A stretch of DNA of 12,516 nt from Candidatus Methylarchaceae archaeon HK01M (GTDB taxonomy: Archaea > Thermoproteota > Nitrososphaeria > Nitrososphaerales > JACAEJ01). The notes under the pieces are model-generated. The model did not search any database. It saw only the letters and a list, made by a program, of their open reading frames with translations, and was not told where the DNA came from. Within the stretch, counting starts at the first letter, position 1, and every line of letters starts with the position of its first letter. The DNA is taken from the NCBI GenBank assembly GCA_024256245.1, contig JAKLZD010000069.1, forward strand, positions 1 through 12,516, in the 5' to 3' direction. Below are positions 6,673 to 12,516 of the stretch, piece by piece. The position numbers were made by a program, and so were the translations under genes.

Positions 6673-7034
6673 TTAGAAGACGCCGATTGGCTTTATACTC
6701 TTGCTCCTTTCTTGGTATATCTCTTGTCTTAATTCCTGAGCGTTAAGATCATCTAAGGTTGGAACAAGGGCTAACCTCACGCCATTACATTATCTTCTGA
6801 CGGATTAGCTCACGCTCTTTATCCTTGAATCCTAACAGTTCAGCAGTCCTCAAGAAGTCTCTTTTACGCTAATCCTCTATACTTTCTTGTCTAGATATGG
6901 TCGTAAGATACTCTTCAACTTGTCTGAATATCTCTCATCTGGTCGATCAAGTCTGGCGGTAAGTGCTTTCTGGTGGTATATACTGCCTCTATGTTCCCTT
7001 TATGCCCCATCAAGAACACTATTTTGATCTGATT
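6673..7034 (-). pseudogene. Decayed C-terminal fragment of a tyrosine recombinase (integrase)
   Basis: On the minus strand, bases 7034-6918 read NQIKIVFLMGHKGNIEAVYT then TRKHLPPDLIDQMRD, ending at TGA 6915-6917. The frame then shifts: 6928-6872 reads FRQVEEYLTTISRQESIED, hits TAG 6869-6871, continues in the same frame as RKRDFLRTAELLGF and KDKERELIRQKIM, and ends at TAA 6785-6787. A further shift gives LALVPTLDDLNAQEL and a tail ending at TAA 6673-6675. LMGHKG..EAVYTT.K..LP..LI..MR matches the C-terminal catalytic box of archaeal integrases, with the GH dipeptide and the tyrosine of VYTTRK, including the downstream extension usual in this subgroup. The N-terminal and central catalytic parts are absent: the fragment ends abruptly at the promoter of the next gene. 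At least two frameshifts and one nonsense codon make it non-functional. Confidence 0.7.
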
Positions 7035-7046
7035 AGATAAAGATTG

Positions 7047-7055
7047 ATATATAAT
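7047..7055 (+). promoter_or_regulatory. TATA box of the small CxxC protein gene
   Basis: ATATATAAT lies 19-27 bases before the ATG at 7074, followed by an AT-only stretch and no Shine-Dalgarno sequence. This suits a leaderless mRNA. The box abuts the broken end of the integrase relic. Confidence 0.55.
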
Positions 7056-7073
7056 TTAATTTAAATTGATAAT

Positions 7074-7259
7074 ATGGTTGAGATTATCGAGATTGACAGC
7101 TATAGTGCATTTTATGAAGCTACAGGAAGTATCAAGGTTAAGTCTTTAGAAGATTTAAAGAAAATAGCGGAGGCATTTGGAGAGCCATTCATCTTTAAGA
7201 AAGGCAGCAAAGAATATGCCTTTTTCCACGATACCATTTGTTATTACTGTAAGGAGTAA
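7074..7259 (+). CDS. Hypothetical 61-residue protein with C-terminal HxxxCxxC
   Basis: I do not recognise the family. The product is small, soluble and has a plausible beta-alpha-beta arrangement: MVEIIEIDSYSAFYEATG, a helix SLEDLKKIAEAFG (24-36), then a strand pair PFIFKKGSKEYAFFHD. It ends in H52-DTI-C56-YY-C59, which could bind a metal or form a disulfide. A good TATA box at 20-27 bases upstream, an ATG start and an amino acid composition like its neighbours support it as a real gene. It stands alone, with 160 bases of AT-rich intergenic sequence before EF-1 beta. It could be a zinc-binding accessory protein or a short regulator; nothing in the sequence decides. Confidence 0.6.
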   Translation: MVEIIEIDSYSAFYEATGSIKVKSLEDLKKIAEAFGEPFIFKKGSKEYAFFHDTICYYCKE

Positions 7260-7378
7260 ACAAGAGGTTATGTTATTCTAATTTGATAATAAAGCAGGAT
7301 AAACTGTACTTAGGTCACTAATGGTAAAAAATAGGTCGAAAAGCAACTGAACCCACAAACAGAATAAAATGGATCGAT

Positions 7379-7388
7379 AATTATATAG
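7379..7388 (+). promoter_or_regulatory. TATA box of the EF-1 beta gene
   Basis: AATTATATAG lies 32-41 bases before the TTG start at 7420. Expected transcription start is near 7410, leaving a leader of about 10 bases. The preceding stretch 7260-7378 shows no gene. Confidence 0.5.
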
Positions 7389-7419
7389 GGTAGTCAAAGA
7401 GCGAAATTGAAGAAATAAA

Positions 7420-7701
7420 TTGGGTAGAGTACTTGTCAGATTGAGGGTGTTGCCAAAGGATGCTGATATAGGTCCAGATAAGGTTTCAGAATCAATCCAA
7501 AAGAGGTTACCATCAAACATAGAAGTAAAGAAAGTAATCGAGGAGCCAATAGCGTTCGGGCTTACTGCATCGATAATTGATTTTCTTATAGAGGAGAGAG
7601 AGGGGGAGATAGACCGCCTTGAAGAGGCTATACAATCCTCAGATTTGGTCAGCCAGATAGAAGTTATAGGGGTGAGCAAGTTCTCCACGAGCCTCAGATG
7701 A
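7420..7701 (+). CDS. ef1b: Archaeal elongation factor 1-beta (aEF1B, nucleotide exchange factor)
   Basis: A 93-residue protein beginning MGRVLVRLRVLPKDADIGPD and containing EEPIAFGLTASIIDFLIEE (about residues 40-58), the signature of archaeal EF-1 beta. Its length matches the usual 88-95 residues. It exchanges GDP for GTP on aEF1A during translation, using a ferredoxin-like fold with a beta-alpha-beta-beta-alpha-beta pattern that is readable here. TTG 7420 is the only sensible start, because an in-frame TGA lies at 7408 and residue 2 onwards matches the family N-terminus. The gene lies 58 bases upstream of cdc48 on the same strand. Cdc48 has its own AT-rich promoter region, so co-transcription is possible but not required. 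Confidence 0.88.
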   Translation: MGRVLVRLRVLPKDADIGPDKVSESIQKRLPSNIEVKKVIEEPIAFGLTASIIDFLIEEREGEIDRLEEAIQSSDLVSQIEVIGVSKFSTSLR

Positions 7702-7716
7702 AACTGGGAACAATAA

Positions 7717-7738
7717 AATATTTTTAACCATCGTTTTT
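7717..7738 (+). promoter_or_regulatory. AT-rich promoter region of cdc48
   Basis: Two TATA-like stretches sit between EF-1 beta and cdc48: AAAATATTTTTAA near 7716-7728 and GTTTTTAC near 7731-7738. The second lies about 22-29 bases before the ATG at 7760 and would give a leaderless mRNA; the first would leave a leader of about 10 bases. The T run could also help terminate EF-1 beta transcripts. Confidence 0.4.
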
Positions 7739-7759
7739 ACCTTTACTATCTGACACTAA

Positions 7760-9955
7760 ATGAGCAGGGGAAAAAAGTCTACAACCATCCAGTTAAAAGT
7801 TGCTGAAGCTAGGCAGAGAGACGTAGGGAAGGGTAGAGCCAGACTGGATATGCATACGATGGAATCATTGAATGCAGGGGCTGGCGATGTCCTTGAACTT
7901 ATTGGGAAGAGGACTACAGTTGTTACAGCCTGGCCAGCAGATAGAGAGGATAAATTGCGTGGTGCTATTAGGATAGATGGGCAGACGAGAAAGAATGCCG
8001 GTGTATCGCTGAACGATTACGTCGACGTTAAGATTGCAAATGTAAAAAGGGCTAAGAGCGCAACTCTAGTTCCTATAAATATAAAACTCAGTGTTGACAA
8101 AGAATTCTCTGGCTTCGTAAGGAATAGGCTCAAAGGTATGTCTGTAACAGAGGGAGATGAAATCTCGGTAGTCATACTTGGCAGCCCTATAATATTTAAA
8201 TTAGCCAAAGTCAATCCAAAATCCGTTGTAAAAATAACTCAGAATACACATCTATCTATACTTCCAGAGCCTCTTCTAGAAGAGAAGATTTCACCCAGAG
8301 TTACATATGAAGAAATAGGTGGTCTGAAGGAAGAGATACGTAGGCTGAGGGAGATAGTAGAGTTGCCATTGCGCCATCCAGAGGTCTTTCAACGTCTTGG
8401 CATAGAACCTCCTAGCGGTATATTGCTCTATGGACCTCCTGGTTGTGGTAAGACTCTATTGGCAAAAGCTCTGGCTAACGAGTCTGAGGCCAACTTCTTT
8501 TCAATAAGTGGACCTGAAATAATGAACAAGTACTATGGGGAGACTGAAGCTCGCCTTAGGGATATCTTTAAAGAAGCAAAGGATAACTCGCCTAGTATGA
8601 TATTTATAGACGAACTGGATGCTATAGCGCCTATACGTGAAGAAGTCTTTGGAGACGTAGAGAAGAGGGTCGTAGCCCAGCTCTTGGCATTGATGGATGG
8701 CTTATCTGAGAGAGGAAGAGTCGTGGTAATAGGTGCAACGAATAGGTTGGAGAGCATAGACTCTGCCCTTAGAAGGCCAGGTAGGTTCGATCGTGAGGTT
8801 GAGATAGGTGTTCCTAACGCTAATTCTAGGCTTGAGATATTACAAATTCATACTAGGGGTATGCCATTGACCAAAGATGTAGACCTTAAGAAGATAGCTC
8901 ATGAGGCGTTTGGTTACTCTGGTGCAGACTTAAGGGCATTGTGCAGAGAGGCAGCATTAAAGGCGCTAAGAAGGTACTTGATTGAAATCGACCTTGAAAG
9001 CGAGAAGATACCTCCCGAAGTGTTAAAGAAGATGGTCGTGACGTCTCAAGACTTTCAGATAGCTAGTAGGGAGATCGTGCCAACAGCTCTTAGGGAGTTT
9101 TACATCGAAACACCATCAGTAAAGTGGAATGAAGTTGGAGGCTTGGATGCGATTAAACTTATACTTTCACAAAATGTAATTCGTGCCATCAGGAATCCTA
9201 AGGATTTCCAAAAGCTAGGTGTGAAGCCTCCTAGCGGTATACTGCTCTACGGACCTCCTGGTTGTGGTAAGACTCTATTGGCCAATGCAATTGCTTCAGA
9301 GAGTGGTGCGAACTTCATCAATATTCGAGGCCCAGAGATATTAAGCAAATGGGTAGGTGAGTCTGAGAAGGCGATAAGAAATATCTTCAGAAAGGCAAAG
9401 TCCTCTGCGCCATGCTTGATCTTCTTTGATGAGATAGACTCTATCGCCAAGCCTCGATCTTCCTTTGATGTAGACTCTGGTGTAGGAGAGCGTGTGTTGA
9501 GCCAACTGCTGACAGATATGGGTGGCCCCTATACTAGTGGTGAGATATTTGTAATCGGTGCAACGAACAGACCTGACCTTATTGATATGTCTTTATTAAG
9601 ACCTGGGAGACTAGACCTCCTAATTTATGTCCCCCCGCCAGATGAAAAGGCAAGGCTGGCTATACTGCTTATATCGACTTCAAATATGCCCTTAGCGGAG
9701 GATGTTCGCTTAGAAGAAATAGCAAGTATGACAAGGAACTTCAGCGGTGCAGATATCGATGCTCTTTGCAGAGAGGCGGCTATATCGTCGATGGAAAGAA
9801 GTTCGAAGAGTCTAAAGGTTGAAAAAGCTGACTTTGAAGAAGCCATCAAAAAAGTAAGACCCTCTATTACATCTGAAGTGGAGGCGTGGTATGAGTCTAT
9901 TAATAAGCAGTTAAAGAGTTTCCCGATAAGGATAGATAAAGGGATCTATCATTAA
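7760..9955 (+). CDS. cdc48: Cdc48/VAT-type AAA+ ATPase with two ATPase domains
   Basis: A 731-residue hexameric unfoldase. Residues ~8-180 form the substrate-binding N domain (double-psi barrel, DVGKGRARLDMHTMESLNAG, then a second subdomain). D1 has Walker A GPPGCGKT (225-232), Walker B FIDE (D284, E285) and a second region of homology with GATNR and RRPGRFDRE. D2 has GPPGCGKT (498-505), FFDE (D557, E558), GATNRPD and LRPGRLD. Both domains keep the catalytic residues and arginine fingers, so both should hydrolyse ATP. The C-terminus ends Ile-Tyr-His, fitting the HbYX motif by which archaeal Cdc48/PAN proteins dock on the 20S proteasome. Length and order match Thermoplasma VAT (~745). Unusually, D1 also has cysteine in its P-loop, and the flanking DNA is nearly identical in D1 and D2. 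ATG 7760 gives the family N-terminus. Confidence 0.95.
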   Translation: MSRGKKSTTIQLKVAEARQRDVGKGRARLDMHTMESLNAGAGDVLELIGKRTTVVTAWPADREDKLRGAIRIDGQTRKNAGVSLNDYVDVKIANVKRAKSATLVPINIKLSVDKEFSGFVRNRLKGMSVTEGDEISVVILGSPIIFKLAKVNPKSVVKITQNTHLSILPEPLLEEKISPRVTYEEIGGLKEEIRRLREIVELPLRHPEVFQRLGIEPPSGILLYGPPGCGKTLLAKALANESEANFFSISGPEIMNKYYGETEARLRDIFKEAKDNSPSMIFIDELDAIAPIREEVFGDVEKRVVAQLLALMDGLSERGRVVVIGATNRLESIDSALRRPGRFDREVEIGVPNANSRLEILQIHTRGMPLTKDVDLKKIAHEAFGYSGADLRALCREAALKALRRYLIEIDLESEKIPPEVLKKMVVTSQDFQIASREIVPTALREFYIETPSVKWNEVGGLDAIKLILSQNVIRAIRNPKDFQKLGVKPPSGILLYGPPGCGKTLLANAIASESGANFINIRGPEILSKWVGESEKAIRNIFRKAKSSAPCLIFFDEIDSIAKPRSSFDVDSGVGERVLSQLLTDMGGPYTSGEIFVIGATNRPDLIDMSLLRPGRLDLLIYVPPPDEKARLAILLISTSNMPLAEDVRLEEIASMTRNFSGADIDALCREAAISSMERSSKSLKVEKADFEEAIKKVRPSITSEVEAWYESINKQLKSFPIRIDKGIYH
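8408..8463 (+). repeat. Near-identical P-loop DNA segment, copy in D1 (partner at 9227-9282)
   Basis: This 56-base segment, encoding PPSGILLYGPPGCGKTLLA, matches the D2 copy at 9227-9282 at 54 of 56 positions; the two differences are silent T/C changes. Flanking D1 and D2 sequence is far more diverged, so the identity is confined to the P-loop block. Confidence 0.85.
9227..9282 (+). repeat. Near-identical P-loop DNA segment, copy in D2 (partner at 8408-8463)
   Basis: This is the second copy of the 56-base P-loop segment in cdc48, 819 bases downstream of the first in the same orientation and frame. Identity ends at the codon after LLA: D1 continues with AAA GCT and D2 with AAT GCA. Confidence 0.85.
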
Positions 9956-9958
9956 AGA

Positions 9959-9968
9959 CTTATAAAAG
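9959..9968 (+). promoter_or_regulatory. TATA-like promoter of the small winged-helix gene
   Basis: CTTATAAAAG begins just after the cdc48 stop codon. It predicts a transcription start near 9990 and a leader of about 20 bases that carries a weak AAGG about 8 bases before the TTG at 10011. Confidence 0.5.
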
Positions 9969-10010
9969 AACAAAAAGGAATAAATTACCATCCTCTACAA
10001 GGTTGTCATA

Positions 10011-10232
10011 TTGAAATACCCTCTTAAAAATATCCTCTATGAAAAGCTAAAACAACGGAAGAATATATTGGATATCGACCTGCTCAGTGAATTGAAGAAG
10101 GAAGACCCAGAAATAACGACCAGGGATTTGAGCAAAGAATTGATGCAATTGGAGATAATGGGTCTGGTATCTGTTAGTTGGGTTAGGAAGGATGCAAGAA
10201 GAGTTGAAATAATTGAAAAGACAGAACGATAG
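10011..10232 (+). CDS. Small predicted winged helix-turn-helix protein
   Basis: A 73-residue, highly charged protein. Its pattern fits a single winged-helix domain: helix 1 NILYEKLKQRKNIL (7-20), helix 2 DIDLLSELKKED (21-32), a recognition-type helix TTRDLSKELMQLEIMGLV (36-53) and a two-strand wing SVSWVRKDARRVEIIE. No effector domain, cysteine cluster or membrane segment is present. It may bind DNA as a dimer, or be a protein-protein adaptor of the same fold. TTG 10011 was taken as the start because no ATG or GTG gives helix 1, and a weak AAGG precedes it. The gene follows cdc48 by 55 bases but has its own TATA-like box. It ends before a hairpin and T run that probably terminates this transcript. 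Family name not recognised. Confidence 0.6.
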   Translation: MKYPLKNILYEKLKQRKNILDIDLLSELKKEDPEITTRDLSKELMQLEIMGLVSVSWVRKDARRVEIIEKTER

Positions 10233-10294
10233 ATAGATTCGCCCTTTTACCATAAACGAATAATTTTGAACTGATGACGACTTTGGTTGGGTTA

Positions 10295-10320
10295 TGTTCT
10301 GAAAAGAACAGCCGTTTTTT
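10295..10320 (+). terminator. Hairpin with GAAA tetraloop followed by T6
   Basis: TGTTCT-GAAA-AGAACA forms a perfect 6-base stem with a stable GNRA loop, followed by GCCG and six T residues. It lies 63 bases after the winged-helix stop codon, between convergent genes. A further run of six T at 10377-10382 may act as a second termination site. The T run, rather than the hairpin, is the element known to matter in archaea. Confidence 0.5.
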
Positions 10321-10422
10321 CAGCTTTCCGCTTCTTTAATTTTATAACTGTTTAAGGCCACACATGGTCTTGCCAGTTTTTTAAAATCTCAAATTATTTA
10401 TACTCCTTAAGTTCAGAAAAAT

Positions 10423-11706
10423 TTAAGTTGCTAGTTTAACAACGTCTTCATAGTTCTGTAAAAACTTATCGATGTATGTCGCGCCTCGTGGGATTCTTAA
10501 ATTGGGGTTGACCTTGGTTCTTATGAGCCTACAACCCTCCCTTATGTAGACAGAGTTGCCTATTACCGAAGTAGATTCAATCTTTGTTGAATTTTCCTGG
10601 CTCGATTCTACAACAACTTTCCTACCTAGGATACTATCTGATATATGGACGTAATCTCCAATCTTTGCAGCGTCCATAATCGCTGACCCCTCTACGTTTA
10701 CATTTTCACCGAGTATGCAAAAATTGTCAATACTTGAATCTGAAATCTTAGAATAATCGCCTATTCTAGTATGTCTACCAATCAGAGCAGCGCCCTCTAT
10801 AGCCAACTTACCTCCTTTATATTTTCTGATTATATCTTTTCGTCTCTTAATGGATTCCTCACTATATCCTTGAACCCAAATGTTTCTTTCTGGAAAAATT
10901 TTTTCTTCTGGGACTCTTACGTCCAACTTCCCATAGAGAACATCGTGCATAGCCTTCAGATATCTTTCTGGACTCCCAACATCGTACCATATTTTTAATT
11001 CATAACCATAGACAGGGTATCCCTTATCTACGAGGTAAGGGATTATATCAAAACCGAAATCCAGCCTACCTCTCTCTTTCATCATATTCTCTACTTCTTC
11101 ACTTTCAACAATCTCTTTGACTTCAGGTGAAAGAAGGTAGATGCCAGCATTAACAAAATTACTAGGAGCTTTCTCCACTTGCGGTTTCTCGATAAACCTC
11201 TTAATCCTTAAATCATTACTTAATTCAACTATGCCGTATTCTTCCACCTTTTCCACCCTTGTTAGGGCAATTGTCATTAAAGCCCCCTTTTCCTCATGCT
11301 TTTTGATAAAGTCCTTTAGATCGATGTCAAAGAGGTTATCTCCTTGTACAACTAGGAATGGGTCATGAAATTCATAATATTTCATATTGAGCCTATAAGA
11401 ATCGGCGCTTCCCAAGTCGTCTAGGTTAGGTTGATGTTTAATATGCACCCTTGGTTCGATCTCATACTTTGCTGAGAACCCAACTCCATCTCCGTACTGA
11501 TCGAAAAGATTGGTATAGTTGGTATAACCGCGCTCTCCGAAAACGAAGTTTCTTACACCTTGTTCAGCCAAAGTAACCATTGAGAATTCGATTAATGGCT
11601 TATTCAAAAACCTGACACAAGGCTTTGATACATCATGAGTTAGAGGCCTTAATCTACTAGCATAACCGCCAACTGGAATGAAACATCTCAGTTTTTCTAA
11701 GTTCAT
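10423..11706 (-). CDS. Sugar-1-phosphate nucleotidyltransferase with C-terminal hexapeptide-repeat domain
   Basis: A 427-residue cytoplasmic enzyme. The N-terminal nucleotidyltransferase fold (about 1-245) has the signature GGYASRLRPLTHDVSKP (13-29), the metal-binding VVQGDNLFD, FIEKP, NAGIYLLSPEV and IWYDVGSPERYLKAM. The C-terminal part (about 300-400) has isoleucine/valine-rich six-residue turns (EGAALIGRHTRIGDYSKISD, then CILGENVNVEGSAIMDAA) of a left-handed beta-helix. The family makes NDP-sugars from sugar-1-phosphate and NTP, for example glucose-1-phosphate thymidylyl- or uridylyltransferase or the archaeal GlmU-like enzymes. The exact sugar is not decidable. The usual GxGTRL appears as GYASRL. 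The ATG at 11706 follows a TATA-like TAAATTTTTA about 24 bases upstream, without a Shine-Dalgarno sequence. It is transcribed divergently from the next nucleotidyltransferase, suggesting a surface-glycan or lipid-linked sugar locus. Confidence 0.85.
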   Translation of the reverse strand: MNLEKLRCFIPVGGYASRLRPLTHDVSKPCVRFLNKPLIEFSMVTLAEQGVRNFVFGERGYTNYTNLFDQYGDGVGFSAKYEIEPRVHIKHQPNLDDLGSADSYRLNMKYYEFHDPFLVVQGDNLFDIDLKDFIKKHEEKGALMTIALTRVEKVEEYGIVELSNDLRIKRFIEKPQVEKAPSNFVNAGIYLLSPEVKEIVESEEVENMMKERGRLDFGFDIIPYLVDKGYPVYGYELKIWYDVGSPERYLKAMHDVLYGKLDVRVPEEKIFPERNIWVQGYSEESIKRRKDIIRKYKGGKLAIEGAALIGRHTRIGDYSKISDSSIDNFCILGENVNVEGSAIMDAAKIGDYVHISDSILGRKVVVESSQENSTKIESTSVIGNSVYIREGCRLIRTKVNPNLRIPRGATYIDKFLQNYEDVVKLAT

Positions 11707-11839
11707 ATTTTAATCTACTTCAACTAAAAATTTATGTCTTATCACTTACATTTTAATCTAAAGTGTTCATAATTATTCCTTTAATTACAGGCATCCTATA
11801 AAACCACTAAACCGATAGAAACTTATACTACAAGTCTAA
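11707..11839. promoter_or_regulatory. Divergent promoter region with an 11-base direct repeat
   Basis: This 133-base AT-rich spacer serves both nucleotidyltransferase genes. For the minus gene, TAAATTTTTA lies around 11725-11734. For the plus gene, CCTATAAAA (11795-11803) and CTTATACT (11822-11829) are TATA candidates. The sequence ATTTTAATCTA occurs exactly twice, at 11707-11717 directly before the minus ATG and at 11750-11760, 43 bases apart. It may be a pair of regulator sites, or chance in AT-rich DNA. Confidence 0.4.
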
Positions 11840-12516
11840 ATGAATCTCTCGAAAAACCCGGGGATTGAGGAATTGAATTTGAAAGTGATAATTCTCGCGG
11901 GTGGCCAAGGGCTTAGGCTTAGGCCTCTTACAAACAATAAACCAAAGGCGATGGTATCGATCAACGGCAAGCCATTAGCTGAGATTCAATTGAGCTGGCT
12001 GAAAGGGAATATAAAAGTTGAGCGAGTAATGTTCTCCTGTGGGCATAAAGGAGAGATACTAAAAGAGCATTTTGAGCATGAATACGAAGGAGTTCCGATA
12101 ATATACGTAATAGAGAAGGAGCCACTGGGCACTGGAGGAGCCATCAAAAATACCCTAAGGAGTCTCGATCTCGATAAGGATGAAGACATCTTGATCATGA
12201 ACGGTGATGTAATCACCAACATGGATCTATGTAACATGATAGAATGGCATAGATTTACCCAGACCATGGTGACTATGCTCGTCGTTCCTTACAGGTCTCC
12301 CTTCGGGGTTGTGCACATAGATAAATTGAGGAATGTTAGGAAGTTTGAGGAAAAACCTGAGTTCAAAGATGTCTGGATCAACGGCGGCATATACCTAGTT
12401 CAAGCAAAGAAGTTGATGAAGTTCTTACCTGATAAAGGAGATATAGAGAGGGAGACCTTCCCAAAGCTGGTAGATTATGGTGAAATCTCTGCCTTTCCAT
12501 ACTATGGATTCTGGAG
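11840..12516 (+). CDS. Nucleotidyltransferase, probable mannose/glucose-1-phosphate type (3' truncated by window)
   Basis: About 225 residues are visible, and the frame runs off the window. The N-terminus reads KVIILAGGQGLRLRPLTNNK and then PKAMVSINGKPLAE, the nucleotide-binding signature with catalytic-type arginine and lysine. EPLGTGGAIKN, IMNGDVITN (metal-binding aspartate), FEEKPEF and WINGGIYLV follow in the usual order for GMP/RfbA-like transferases, which couple sugar-1-phosphate to NTP. The family signature GxGTRL is GQGLRL here. Substrate is undecided; GDP-mannose or NDP-heptose-type enzymes have this short architecture. Start choice is uncertain. ATG 11840 gives a 14-residue extension with polar residues before the core; TTG 11879 has GAGG 9 bases upstream, begins exactly at the core and suits a TATA at 11822-11829. 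I list the ATG. Confidence 0.8.
   Translation, partial: MNLSKNPGIEELNLKVIILAGGQGLRLRPLTNNKPKAMVSINGKPLAEIQLSWLKGNIKVERVMFSCGHKGEILKEHFEHEYEGVPIIYVIEKEPLGTGGAIKNTLRSLDLDKDEDILIMNGDVITNMDLCNMIEWHRFTQTMVTMLVVPYRSPFGVVHIDKLRNVRKFEEKPEFKDVWINGGIYLVQAKKLMKFLPDKGDIERETFPKLVDYGEISAFPYYGFW

Noticed and set aside
6607..7073. A tRNA gene or attachment site beside the integrase relic.
   Set aside because: I found no cloverleaf, T-loop GTTCRA box or duplicated tRNA end in this stretch on either strand.
7278..7688. A 136-codon open frame on the minus strand.
   Set aside because: It is antisense to EF-1 beta, which has strong family motifs. The peptide is serine/leucine-rich with no recognisable domain.
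10272..10302. Half of a C/D-box guide RNA: TGATGA near 10272 and CTGA near 10299.
   Set aside because: No D' and C' boxes, and the first base of the C box is wrong. The CTGA falls inside the terminator hairpin, so chance is the simpler explanation.

Overview
The window looks like a piece of an archaeal chromosome. Most genes have TATA-like boxes 20-30 bases upstream of the start and little or no Shine-Dalgarno sequence, which fits leaderless or short-leader mRNAs. Several genes begin with TTG or GTG. The gene set includes archaeal elongation factor 1-beta, a Cdc48/VAT ATPase with a proteasome-docking tail, a COG3199-type NAD kinase, a Ta0216-like B12/radical SAM protein and a small archaeal double zinc ribbon. 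The base composition is moderately AT-rich. I cannot place it at phylum level from sequence alone. A TACK-type or deep-branching lineage is an inference, not a demonstrated assignment.

Layout. 1-333: the 3' end of a probable geranylgeranyl reductase-family flavoprotein. 334-717: a gap with a frameshifted relic of a molbindin (Mop/TOBE) gene. 718-3351: a tightly joined pair, a B12-binding/radical SAM protein followed by an ArsA/Get3-like ATPase. 3392-3571: a 59-residue double zinc ribbon. 3701-5318, minus strand: a DUF47/PhoU-like protein and a PiT phosphate permease in one operon, with a perfect 6-6-6 inverted repeat at its promoter. 5500-6606, minus: a predicted NAD kinase. 6673-7034, minus: a decayed C-terminal fragment of a tyrosine recombinase. 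7074-7259: a small unknown protein ending in HxxxCxxC. 7420-9955: EF-1 beta, then a two-AAA Cdc48. 10011-10232: a small predicted winged-helix protein. 10423-11706 (minus) and 11840-12516 (plus, cut by the window edge): two divergently transcribed sugar-phosphate nucleotidyltransferases.

How the parts fit. Most of the window is housekeeping: lipid reduction, translation, protein unfolding for the proteasome, NADP supply, phosphate uptake and nucleotide-sugar supply for surface glycans. The accessory signals are the two decayed genes, the altered PiT signature motifs, the near-identical P-loop segments in the two Cdc48 ATPase domains, and the physically coupled B12/radical SAM plus ArsA-like pair, whose reaction is unknown. 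That last pair is the best candidate for an undescribed biochemical system. I saw no CRISPR array, no complete mobile element and no rRNA or tRNA gene.
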